Positions 34,040-42,349 of a DNA stretch of 64,000 bases are shown here, in pieces. The notes below the pieces were generated by a model. It ran no database searches. It was not told the origin of the DNA and was given only the letters and a program-made list of their open reading frames with translations. The stretch is from the NCBI GenBank assembly GCA_035578175.1, contig JAQMRL010000022.1, forward strand, positions 4,881,501 through 4,945,500, given 5' to 3'. The position numbers and the translations under genes were made by a program. The DNA is from Catonia carolina (taxonomy: Eukaryota > Arthropoda > Insecta > Hemiptera > Achilidae). The number at the start of each line of letters is the position of its first letter. The first letter of the stretch is position 1.

Positions 34040-34195
34040 GATCCGCGTCTCTTGAGCCGGCCCCTTGGGGTAGTGTTTTTAGAGCAACTGGTTTCTACGC
34101 CGGGGTCCATGGTTCGATTTCCGATCAGGTCTGGCACTTTTTCATCACTCATTTTTCATGTATCATCATTGTCCACCATCTGCATTAGCAGAATT
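34040..34195 (+). mobile_element. tRNA-derived SINE-C, 5' part (split by transposon)
   Basis: The tRNA-like head GGCCCCTTGGGGTAGTG (A-box region), GGTTTCTACGCCGGGG (anticodon arm) and GGTTCGATTTCC (B-box, about 34112-34123) is followed by the body TCAGGTCTGGCACTTTTTC ending GCATTAGCAG-AATT. The body continues after the transposon at 36744. Relatives are at 56360-56480 and 15608-15725. Confidence 0.8.
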
Positions 34196-34223
34196 GAGGC
34201 GGTAGCTGGAAAAAGGGCGTATT
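34196..34223. repeat. Left TIR (28 bp, perfect)
   Basis: Identical as an inverted repeat to 36716-36743. An inverted copy of its GGAAAAAGGGCGT core lies at 34415-34427, about 195 bp further in. Confidence 0.97.
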
Positions 34224-34620
34224 TGCAAAAGTGGTGTTTTGGGAAAATGAAGTTTGAAAATTTCCTTTTGTCGCATTTAAAAGTTATGAAAAGCATTAGT
34301 GGTCTTGTTAAATCTTTTATGTGGCAAATGTAATCAGCAACAAATGCTGATAAAAATAATTTTTTTTTCATAATTAACTAATTTAGATAATTTAAATTCT
34401 TTAAAGTGTTGCATACGCCCTTTTTCCATAGAACAAAATATTTGCAACAATGAAAAGTGTTGAATTATTTTTTATTATTTATAAAACAAATTAACCCTAA
34501 AAATACAATATAATAAAAACATAAAATGTTAGATCTAGTACAGTACATAATTAAATGTTCAAAATGACATATTGGCAAGAGTTTTTAACTTCCATGTAAC
34601 CTTAAGAACTTTCAGTGGAT

Positions 34621-35765
34621 TTAGTCTGAACCATCTTCATTGTCAAAATCTTCACAATCTGTTTGCACCTCATCCTCTTGCTCATCACCGGAGTCACTGG
34701 ATTGTCTGGGTTGAGCTAGTGATTGGTTTCTTTCAAAGTAGTCCGTGTAGAAACCACGATTTTCTGCAGCCAAAAACGGAAGAAGTGACACCACATCTCT
34801 GATTTTGCTTGATTTCACTTTTATTTGTGGTAGAGGAATCAGCTCTATTTCTTTAGGATGGCGCTTCATATATTTAAATGGTTGTAATACCTCAGTATAC
34901 GCAGAAGAACATGCAATAGCTCCACAGCTTTTATACTTGATGATGACAAACTTTTGTATGCCAAACTTCGAGCCTTTGCTAGTGGGAGTCTTCTGGTAGT
35001 GTTGATTTAAGGCACTTTTCCAATCGTACAATGTTTCTCGGCCATGAACTAATACAAATGGTGATGGGGTTTGACGACACATTCTAATGTTTTCCAAATA
35101 AGGTTCTGGTGTTTCAATCACTGCCGTTTTCTTTACACCCGATTTCATTAAACCAAAGTTTCTGTCACATTGGCCAAAACTATGGCCCCTAACAGGAAAC
35201 ATTTGTGTAACTTGTACACCAAAAGTATATGCATACCAGGAAGAAAACATCATGAGAGTGGCATTTTTGTTTTGACCACCAGCAGCATCTGACAGAAGAA
35301 CTATTTCTTTCATGTTTGGATATTTATCTTTAATTTTTAATAAGCAGTCAAATAGAAAAGATGCAACAGAGTCTGACCCTTTTTTTGCTTGGCCTTCTAA
35401 AAAGGTATAGTAATACGAAGAGTCATCGTTATGGATGTGTACATTAAATACATAAAGCCAAAGAAGCCTCTTGAAAAACTGTTTAGTGACATTTAATTTT
35501 GGCAAAGGAAGGTTTTGGGCGTAATCAAATTCAAGGACCAACATATCATTACTTTCTTTTGCTTTTTTGATGTACTCTCTTTTTAGATCCTTGTGTTTTT
35601 CTACTTTTTTCTTGTGAACATTAAACCGTAAGAGACATTCGTCTTGAGGATTAACAGCAAGTTTCTTCTCACATTCTGTACAGAAGTCACAAACGTCTGT
35701 TTTTGCTTGAGACAAAGTAAAATTTGTACTTCTGTAAAATTTGAAGTAAGTTTTGTTTGAGTTTT
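34621..35765 (-). pseudogene. GQNKN-type transposase-like protein, C-terminal part (open ~380 codons)
   Basis: The frame is open from about 35765 to the stop at 34621. The first in-frame ATG is internal, so the frame is read as a continuation of the upstream pieces. Numbering from TTG at 35715, it shows CDFCTEC (9-15), a basic coiled-coil-like region (33-55), LEFDYAQNLPLPKL (61-74), RLLWLYVFNVH (83-93), LLSDAAGGQNKN (140-151), RGHSFGQCDRNFG (176-188) and an acidic tail (about 337-364). The conserved Asp residues D64, D143 and D184 are candidates for a DDD/DDE catalytic set. This family recurs in arthropod genomes as unnamed proteins. Function as transposase is inferred from the TIRs, not demonstrated. 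Confidence 0.8.
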
Positions 35766-35984
35766 TTCTTCAAAATATTCACAAAAGGACGTGAATATAT
35801 CTTTGATTGTTAAATTAGGGTTCTCAAAGTACAGCCTATTACTTTTCTTGATAGCGTAGTGACTTGTTTTGTGGGGAATGCTTTTCAGGTGTTCTAAGGC
35901 TAAATCCCAAACATTTTCATCGAGTTTATGGGGACGGTTTGTATGACAACCTCTCTTTTCTTCAAAACCTGAACCACTGACAAC
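35750..35984 (-). pseudogene. Same transposase, middle segment after in-frame stop
   Basis: Directly downstream of the TAA at 35985-35987, in the same frame, the reading continues: GFEEKRGCHTNRPHKLDENV, then SIPHKTSHYAIKKSNRLYFE and DIFTSFCEYFEEKT. The H-x-x-D spacing and the SHYA...K...YF pattern fit the linker between the N-terminal Cys region and the CDFC motif in this family. A frameshift near 35750-35765 leads into the C-terminal frame (KTYFKFYRSTNFTLS). Confidence 0.75.
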
Positions 35985-36464
35985 TTAGTTTTGAACTACT
36001 CTAAGCCTCTTTTCTGAAATTTGCAATACACATAGAACAAAACTACGACAAACTTCAACAGATGTCCCTTCTACTTTGAAGACATAAGTCCAAGTATTTA
36101 ATCTATTTTTCTTAGGATCAGTTACTCGCCTGCGTCCAATGGTTTCGTTAAAAATCAAACTACCAATAATCGCATCTTGGGTAGGCTTTGAACTCGCCTT
36201 ATAGAACATATCAAATACAGTTTGTTGGTCTTTGGGTGGAACATTTTTTGGACAATTTTTCAAGCAACATTTACTTACGGCTGTGAATTTTTTTCCTGGA
36301 TTTTGAACACCAGATTTTGTAACATACTGTTCACCAGATAGTCTCTTGCGTTTTCTAATGTTCTTCACTCTGTTTTCTTCATCCACTGATTTTTTCTTTC
36401 CACCATTCTTTTTAAACGAATCTTCTATTTCTTTTCTATAGTTATTTTTACGCGTACTTAACAT
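35985..36464 (-). pseudogene. Same transposase, N-terminal 159 codons
   Basis: Starts at an ATG (36462-36464) 280 bp inside the right TIR. The first 45 residues are strongly basic (RKRKR at 37-41, possibly nuclear localisation and DNA contact). They are followed by CCLKNC (66-71), DMFYKASSKPTQDAIIGSL, and WTYVFKVEGTSVEVCRSFVL leading to QISEKRLRVV, a pattern like the helix-turn-helix region at this place in related proteins. A TAA ends the frame, but conserved-looking sequence continues in frame beyond it, so I read the TAA as a nonsense mutation and not a natural end. Confidence 0.75.
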
Positions 36465-36695
36465 TTTTATACTAATAAATAAAAAAGATTTTTATTAACA
36501 ATGTTATTTTATACTAAAACTGTTAAAAGCACACAATTTTGAGGTTAACACAGGATACACTGCAGCTGTCTATGGAAGAAGGGCTTAAAAACCACTTTAC
36601 TAAAACAGCTGTAACTCAGTGAGTTTTCGCCATAGAGGTAAAAGATTTTGCAGGGGAACTAACAGATATATGAGGAATCAAATAAAACGATCTCC

Positions 36696-36743
36696 GGAAA
36701 AAGGGCGTAAACACCAATACGCCCTTTTTCCAGCTACCGCCTC
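36696..36743. repeat. Right TIR (36716-36743) with subterminal hairpin
   Basis: The TIR core ACGCCCTTTTTCC (36719-36731) faces an inverted copy GGAAAAAGGGCGT (36696-36708) only 10 nt away, giving a perfect 13-bp-arm hairpin. A similar inverted pair exists at the left end but with about 195 nt between the arms. The copies may be transposase-binding sites. Confidence 0.85.
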
Positions 36744-36795
36744 AATTTGCAAAACAGTCCAACTTAAAACAAAAAACAAAGAAAAAAGTCGTCTC
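36744..36795 (+). mobile_element. SINE-C, 3' part
   Basis: AATTTGCAAAACAGTCCAAC and an A-rich tail (AAAACAAAAAACAAAG) continue the SINE interrupted at 34195. The matching stretch of the uninterrupted relative is CATATGCAAAAACAAGTCGG at about 56454-56473. Confidence 0.75.
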
Positions 36796-36799
36796 ATGA

Positions 36800-37490
36800 T
36801 AGGAATTTTATTCATAATTTATTTTATTGAACACTGTTCTGTACCATAACGATGCGACGTTAAGTATTTAAATTTAAATTCAGTACTGTGAATTATATGC
36901 AGTATTAACCGTCACAGTGCCAGGAGCATAATGTGAGTTCTACCGAAAATTGCCAGCCTACTTTTGTGCGATTTGTAGCATTTTATATATCTAACCATAA
37001 CATGGCTATTTTTCAAGGTATCTTGATAACTTTTTCTTGTTAATAATGAATTGATCTTGTATGACATTCAACTTGGAACACATTTCTTACAATTTAAAAA
37101 TAAAATGATACGTAGTCAGTTTTTCTAGAAATTTCCTTTTTAAATTAAAAAAAGCACCAGAAAAATTATGTTACCCAATTTCACTAATATCACTTTAAAG
37201 ACGATTTATTCAATGCAAAAAACACAAAAAATCATTTTTGTATTGTAAAAAAAGTACTGCAATAAAGATTTAAATATTCCGATATTTAGCTTTTTTAATT
37301 AATATTAATGAATTAAATTCATAAAAACCCCTACACGCATTTTTTCAAGCTACATTTCTTACCGAATAATTTCATACGTTGTTTTTAAAAATTAAGTGAA
37401 AAAATGTTTTTTTATGAATTTCTTTCATAGTATTCGTAGAATTCATCAACGTACTAATAAAAAGACGACGGCATTGTTTGGTAAAACTGC
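36800..37490. other. Spacer, nothing recognised
   Basis: AT-rich with no supported feature. Confidence 0.4.
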
Positions 37491-37491
37491 A

Positions 37492-37560
37492 GACGTCCTA
37501 ATAATAAGATGCTGGAATTTTTTGTCTAAATTTTGACGTCTTAATATTAGGACGTCAAAA
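37492..37560. repeat. GACGTC palindrome cluster
   Basis: A 30-bp inverted repeat at 37531-37560 (TTTTGACGTC.TAATATTA.GACGTCAAAA) has one mismatched pair. An extra partial copy GACGTCCTAATAATAAG lies at 37492-37508. It could be the tip of a TIR element or a protein-binding palindrome. Confidence 0.8.
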
Positions 37561-38352
37561 TATTAGCACTGTAAATACATTACAGTTATGACCAAATTGA
37601 TAAAAAAATGGACGCGTTTCGTTTAAGTCTGGTTGCGGTTGAGCAGTGATCGGATAAGCGGGGTTTCACTGTAGTTTTAAATTTCCAAACGAAAGTTGTT
37701 AAATAAATTCTGAATGAATGCAGAAACAAATATTCTGAAAGTGCGGTATGTTTAAAATAAAATTATATTTTCGGTGCTTTTGAGTAAACGTCGTAAAACA
37801 CGTTACACCAAATACAGAATACACTCTCTATCTTATTTATTTTTTGTGGTAATTGAAAATAATAGATACATTTACTTTTAGTAATACAATAATAATGATC
37901 TTGTTTTAAACGAAACTAATCTTAATTGTTTATTTATTTATTGGATAGCGTTTCTGAACAAAATATCTTGTACTGAGGAGGTATTTATTTAGAAGTGACA
38001 ACTTTACAATTCATTCAATTTCCTTTAACGTTACTTTAACTTTGCTTTAAAGTACATTTCTTTAATATTATTTCATTTAAACTTGGGAAGAGTTCAAGAG
38101 TTTCAATTTAATAACAGTGAAGATAGGTACTGCGCCAGTAAACAGTAATACCATTTCAACACTAACAAACACCATGGTATCATCCTGAAATACTGTCTGT
38201 ATATTTCTTTCGATGTGTACTATCGCGTAATAAACATTGATGTTTATCCGACCGTTAAACCCGTTAATAGTAACGTGTCTCGTGTTTCTCATATTTATAA
38301 TTTTTCTTTTCTCACAATTTATTTACTTATTTATACAAATTTATTTTGCAGC

Positions 38353-38439
38353 TTACACGAGGAAAAGAGTTTTTCCTTGGGAAATTCACTACAGCGAGGA
38401 TGTACTATTAAAACGTTTCAACCAATGCATTATTAACTA
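38353..38439 (+). CDS. Possible host terminal exon (weak)
   Basis: A pyrimidine-rich tract ending TTTATTTTGCAG (to about 38352) looks like a splice acceptor. The next 28 codons read YTRKRVFPWEIHYSEDVLL and KRFNQCIIN, then TAA. The composition is balanced and charged, unlike chance frames around it. I recognise no family and see no neighbouring exon with confidence. Frames of 60-75 codons occur by chance throughout this window, so this is only a lead. Confidence 0.2.
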
Positions 38440-38604
38440 ATAATGTAGGCCATTATCTATACAATATATTAATTTTCTGGTCAAGATTTTTGCACGGTTT
38501 CCTTTAACTACTCCAATTAAATGCCTTTATCAGCCTCTATTTTTGCGTTCAGTGCAGTGGCATAACCATCGTGATTTCTATCCTAAAATATGACATGGCA
38601 TATA

Positions 38605-39068
38605 CAGGGTGTATCTAAACTGCACGACAATCTCTCGGAAACTGATTCTATAGCTAAAAAAAATTAAATTTTCTACGAATTCTGATACAAAAATCTATAG
38701 GTTTATTACCAATTTTCTTAAACTATTTGATGTCAAACCTAATAAAGTAAGTATCATTTTCATCTTTGATTTTTTTGCGGTTTTTACCATTTTTCTCAAA
38801 AACCGCAAAGATTCCAGTTTTGGGACTAGTTTTATTGAATTTTCAGGCTAAAAACATAAGAAACCATAACATTACCGCTAAATTTGGGTTTCCAGAGTTT
38901 CAGTGACGTGTTATTTCACAAAAGAAACTAAAATCCGGACGAAGTATTTTGCTAGCCATAACTCGCTAAAGAATGGTTTTCAGACCCATGTTTATTTGAA
39001 ACGTTTTTCTTACTTTATGCTATAAAATCAGTTTCTGAGAGATTGCCTGGCAGTTTAGATACACCCAG
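38605..39068. mobile_element. Non-autonomous TIR element, ~464 bp
   Basis: CAGGGTGTATCTAAACTGC at the left and its inverse at the right (39021-39066) form TIRs of about 46 bp with only a few mismatches (38607-38652 against 39021-39066). No ORF lies inside. A TTGCGGTTTTT / AAAAACCGCAA inverted pair occurs near 38776-38810. Flanks do not show a clear TSD, so the superfamily is unassigned. Confidence 0.85.
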
Positions 39069-39069
39069 T

Positions 39070-39540
39070 CTATGTATTTTGTACTCTTTGATAACAGGTT
39101 GTTAAAAATTTCATTGACATAGGTCCAAAATTTTGGGAAATCTTTCTCTGCGTTTTCTGCCTGCTCTCAGTCTTAAATCAAGCATGCGTCTCTTTATCTA
39201 TCTCCTATGCATCATCTAGGCCGGATGTCCTACCTAATTCTTTTTCAGCAATACACTATGTTTAACAACATCAATACCACATATCTTCGACTTACAGATC
39301 TTTGTTACTTATATGGTCCCACAGTTACACTAAACTTACTAACGTTTCCATGTTTTTCTTCACCATTCTAAATTTCTTAGCAGGTAGATGCGATGGTCAA
39401 GATCAAAACTTCAATACCACCGGTCTTAACTAATAATAACACTCAATGATTGAATATTGTCCTTATAGAACAAATCTGCAGTTCTCCCCGGCTGACGATT
39501 TATTTAAGCCTTCTGTAGGCCGACAAGGAGAGAGTTTTTC
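39070..39540. other. Spacer, nothing recognised
   Basis: GC slightly higher than the surroundings. It may be the continuation of the LINE scrap at 39550-39750 but no motif was found. Confidence 0.35.
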
Positions 39541-39549
39541 TCCTCTTCA

Positions 39550-39750
39550 GTTCGCACGTTTGATTGTCTTAGGCAATCCGAATTTCGTGCCCGAGATTTT
39601 TTCATTTGAAATTAATTTCGTCATTAATTTTATTTTAGAGGTATTTACCTTCAAGACCATCTTGACACACTCATCATGAAGTTCTTGAAAACATTCGTTT
39701 AAAATAATGACGATAAAAAAATGATCGAATAGCGGAACCACGTCTTTCAC
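39550..39750 (-). pseudogene. Possible LINE reverse-transcriptase scrap
   Basis: A 67-codon minus-strand frame contains NECFQELHDECVKMVLKVN and TSKIKLMTKLISNEK. This resembles the block just after the catalytic YADD/FADD in RTE- and CR1-like RTs (L-x-E-L...GLKVN-x-x-KTK-x-M). The catalytic motif itself is not recognisable upstream. Tentative. Confidence 0.45.
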
Positions 39751-39769
39751 GTCTTAAAATTGTCATGTT

Positions 39770-40835
39770 GAATTTATATTTGAGATTTATTTAAAATAAT
39801 GTATATTTTAATGTCAATACAAATTTCTATTACCCATGGAAAAATAATTGAAAACTCAGTTTTAACGTTACTCTTTTACGACTAGAAATTCAAAGTTCTG
39901 GATCAGGTAGTATTACAACTACAACTGACATAGCTAACTATTATTGTTCTAAATCACTGTATTCATTAAAAAAAAAATCAGTTCTCGTATATATTTTATT
40001 AAAAAGTGAGAAATAAATCAATGAACTAGTGTTATACGAAAAAATTGTAAATAAGTGGTCATATACAATCTCTAAAACCGTCTATTGCCTAATAATTTAA
40101 CCGCATAAATGACACCGCAACGCTGAATAATTTTATTTTACACTGTTCCCGGTAAATAACTCAGTCAATGCATTGTGGTTACTTTAATTTATATCTTTTT
40201 TCCGGTTTTCTGTTTGTTGATTGAATGCGTAATAGGTCTAACCGTCTCGGGCTTTTTATTTTATTTGAATATAAAAGCATAACGATAACCGTTGACGTTA
40301 TTACATGACATTTGAAAACGTATTTCATACATTAAAGATTTTGAAGTTTATTTATTTATTTATTCAGCCTTTGACCCTGTTTAAGGAATAGGTTACTATA
40401 CACCTAATATTATTTTCTGTATCTACAACATAAAATATTTAATATACTCTAATGTAAATATTAGGCTACTAATTACTATCATACTTTAAAATTAATACTA
40501 AATTATTTATTCACAGAGTTTATGTTTTAACTTATCCAACATTTTCAATTTCTGACAGTCTACTGATCGACATATAACAGTTAACTATTCTAAACTGAGT
40601 TATCCTTATTAGTACATTTATACAAAGAAAATCAATAGTCTTTCCTTCCATAACTTAGAAATTCAGTTTTGGAATAGAAAGTATTATTCCTAAATTCTTC
40701 TTTTAAAACTTTAACGAATCAACTGTAGTTGAGTTTATTGCGTAACCTGGGAATGAAATTCATTGTAAAATGTTGTGATGTTTTACAGATTCATACTTAT
40801 GTCTGTTGCATTTATTTATTAAAAATAGCGTTACC
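39770..40835. other. Spacer, nothing recognised
   Basis: AT-rich with no supported feature. Confidence 0.4.
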
Positions 40836-40836
40836 T

Positions 40837-40960
40837 AAAAATGCACAGATCTTCGTTTTTTGGTTATAACTTTTCTTTAAATTTGGGTAGGTATTCTAAC
40901 ACCTAATCCTAAGTTCGTTCGGGGTTTGGGTATTATAAATAATGAACAGAATTCCTTAAA
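40837..40960 (+). repeat. 124-bp direct repeat, copy 1
   Basis: Aligns without gaps to 41207-41330 with about 7 differences. The core reads GGGTAGGTATTCTAACACCT. No coding capacity. The second copy lies directly before the poly(T) end of the LINE at 41392. Confidence 0.93.
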
Positions 40961-41206
40961 AACTATCCATGGATAGTATTCACGGTTGAAATTTTTTTTA
41001 TCGATCAGGTTACTGCACTGTTTTGATTTTAAGATCTCTACTTTAATGATGTAAAAGATTTTACTTTAGAATCCATGAATACATTTAATATGTTTACTGA
41101 TTTTTGGATCACAAAGTCATTAATCAAACTAAGACAATGAAGTGTTATATATATTGTACCAACTTAGAATAAATTAAATAATTATAATGGAATGAAATGT
41201 ATGGTT

Positions 41207-41330
41207 AAAAATGCACGGATCTTCGTTTTTTGGTCATAAATTTTCTTTAAATTCGGGTAGGTATTCTAACACCTAATCCTAAGTTCGTTCGGAGTTTGGG
41301 TATTATAAATAATGAACAAAATTTCTTAAA
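41207..41330 (+). repeat. 124-bp direct repeat, copy 2
   Basis: Second copy of 40837-40960 with a 370-bp offset. This is a segmental duplication or two copies of an unknown short repeat. Confidence 0.93.
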
Positions 41331-41391
41331 CTTAATAAAATTATTTATTTACAAAATTAATAATTAGTACAATTGACAGACTACTAACAAA

Positions 41392-42345
41392 TTTTTTTTT
41401 TTTTTTTGAATAACTGTAAATCTACGATCTGCTCTCATAGAACAATGAGTAGATGTGTTGTAAGTATAAATCTTGAGTAAGGAATACCCCTTGGTATTAT
41501 TTTATAAAATTTCCCATTTTGTTGAAGTGATTTTGCCAGGAATGTAAAATAAATTACACAATCACATATTAAAATAAATCTGTAGGGTGTAGTCTGCATA
41601 GTCTTCTGTGTGTTCCACTGTTGTCTAGGAGATTGATGGCTTCTGGATTCTGATGATTTTCAAGTCTTGTTCGGTAACTGGTACAAAATTTCTGTATAGC
41701 TTCGTGTACCGTGGGAGTGTTCGTGTCTCTGTGCAATATAGTGTTGGATATGTACCAAGGTGAGTCCATGATGTTTCGAAGTATTTTTGACTGAAACCGT
41801 TGAATTATTTCAATGTTACTGTGACTTGCTGTGCCCCAAAGTTGTATCCCATATGTCCACACAAGTTTAAGTACAGTTTTATAAATTAACAATTTGTTTT
41901 GTACCGATAATTTGAATTTTCCATTAAGCATCCAATACAGCTGTTGGTATTTAAGATTTAACTGTTTTCGTTTGTTCCATATGTCAGTCCTCCATGTTAG
42001 ACGCCTGTCCAGGTGGAGGCCAAGATACTTTGCCGTATCGGATTGTGGAATTTGTACGTTGTTAAAAAACACTGGTGAACATGTTTCCCGTTTTAGTGTA
42101 AATGTGACGTGCAGACTCTTTTGTTCATTTGTTTTTATACGCCACTTTTTTTGCCAATTTTGTACGCTGTCTAAGTGTTGCTGCAAGTTATGAGATGCAA
42201 TTTGTGCATCTTCGTGTATTGCCTGAATGGCTGTGTCGTCGGCAAATGTTGCCACTGTAGTGTTGTCATTTTGTGGAAGATCAGAAGTGTAAATGGTGTA
42301 CAAAACAGGAGACAGCACGCTCCCTTGAGGAACACCAGCTTCAAT
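41392..42345 (-). mobile_element. 5'-truncated Jockey LINE with poly(A)
   Basis: The minus strand carries the second half of an ORF2 RT and C-terminus (see next entry), a 3' UTR of about 160 bp and a poly(A) of 16 (T on the plus strand, 41392-41407). The 5' truncation point is at about 42345. A TSD was not found. It is related to 44440-45090, which shares the UTR block CTACTCATTGTTCT. Confidence 0.9.
41569..42345 (-). CDS. Jockey ORF2 fragment: RT palm end and C-terminus, ~259 codons open
   Basis: The frame is open from the truncation point, starting at GVPQGSVLSPVLYT. It includes TVATFADDTAIQ with the catalytic Asp pair, AKYLGLHLDRRLTW, KLVWTYGIQLWGTASHSN, SPWYISNTILHRD and ends HPTDLF-stop. 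All C-terminal blocks of the clade are present and the frame is uninterrupted, so the copy is fairly young. The endonuclease, RT fingers and first catalytic Asp are missing, so it cannot act alone. It is clearly a different subfamily from 345-3041. Confidence 0.92.
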   Translation of the reverse strand: MEAGVPQGSVLSPVLYTIYTSDLPQNDNTTVATFADDTAIQAIHEDAQIASHNLQQHLDSVQNWQKKWRIKTNEQKSLHVTFTLKRETCSPVFFNNVQIPQSDTAKYLGLHLDRRLTWRTDIWNKRKQLNLKYQQLYWMLNGKFKLSVQNKLLIYKTVLKLVWTYGIQLWGTASHSNIEIIQRFQSKILRNIMDSPWYISNTILHRDTNTPTVHEAIQKFCTSYRTRLENHQNPEAINLLDNSGTHRRLCRLHPTDLF

Positions 42346-42349
42346 TTAA

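Larger units (their letters stand above)
34196..36743 (-). mobile_element. 2548-bp DNA transposon with perfect 28-bp TIRs and GQNKN-type transposase
   Basis: The termini begin GAGGCGGTAGCTGGAAAAAG and are identical for 28 bp at both ends (34196-34223, 36716-36743). AATT flanks both sides (34192-34195, 36744-36747), either as a 4-bp TSD or as one palindromic target. The element sits within SINE-C, whose uninterrupted relative at 56435-56465 shows the same sequence with no insert. It encodes, on the minus strand, one transposase-like protein now broken in two places. The motif GGAAAAAGGGCGT occurs four times, once as TIR and once inverted internally at each end. Superfamilies with 4-bp TSDs include Sola. 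That assignment is a suggestion only. Confidence 0.9.

Noticed and set aside
34052..34333. ORFs across the left end of the transposon (plus 34052-34333; minus 33958-34152 and 34156-34371)
   Set aside because: They run through a SINE and the TIR or subterminal region. No domain.
38077..38292. 71-codon minus-strand ORF with a hydrophobic segment, resembling a receptor or channel piece
   Set aside because: No conserved motif, and the length is within chance for this base composition. It overlaps plus-strand frames of similar quality.
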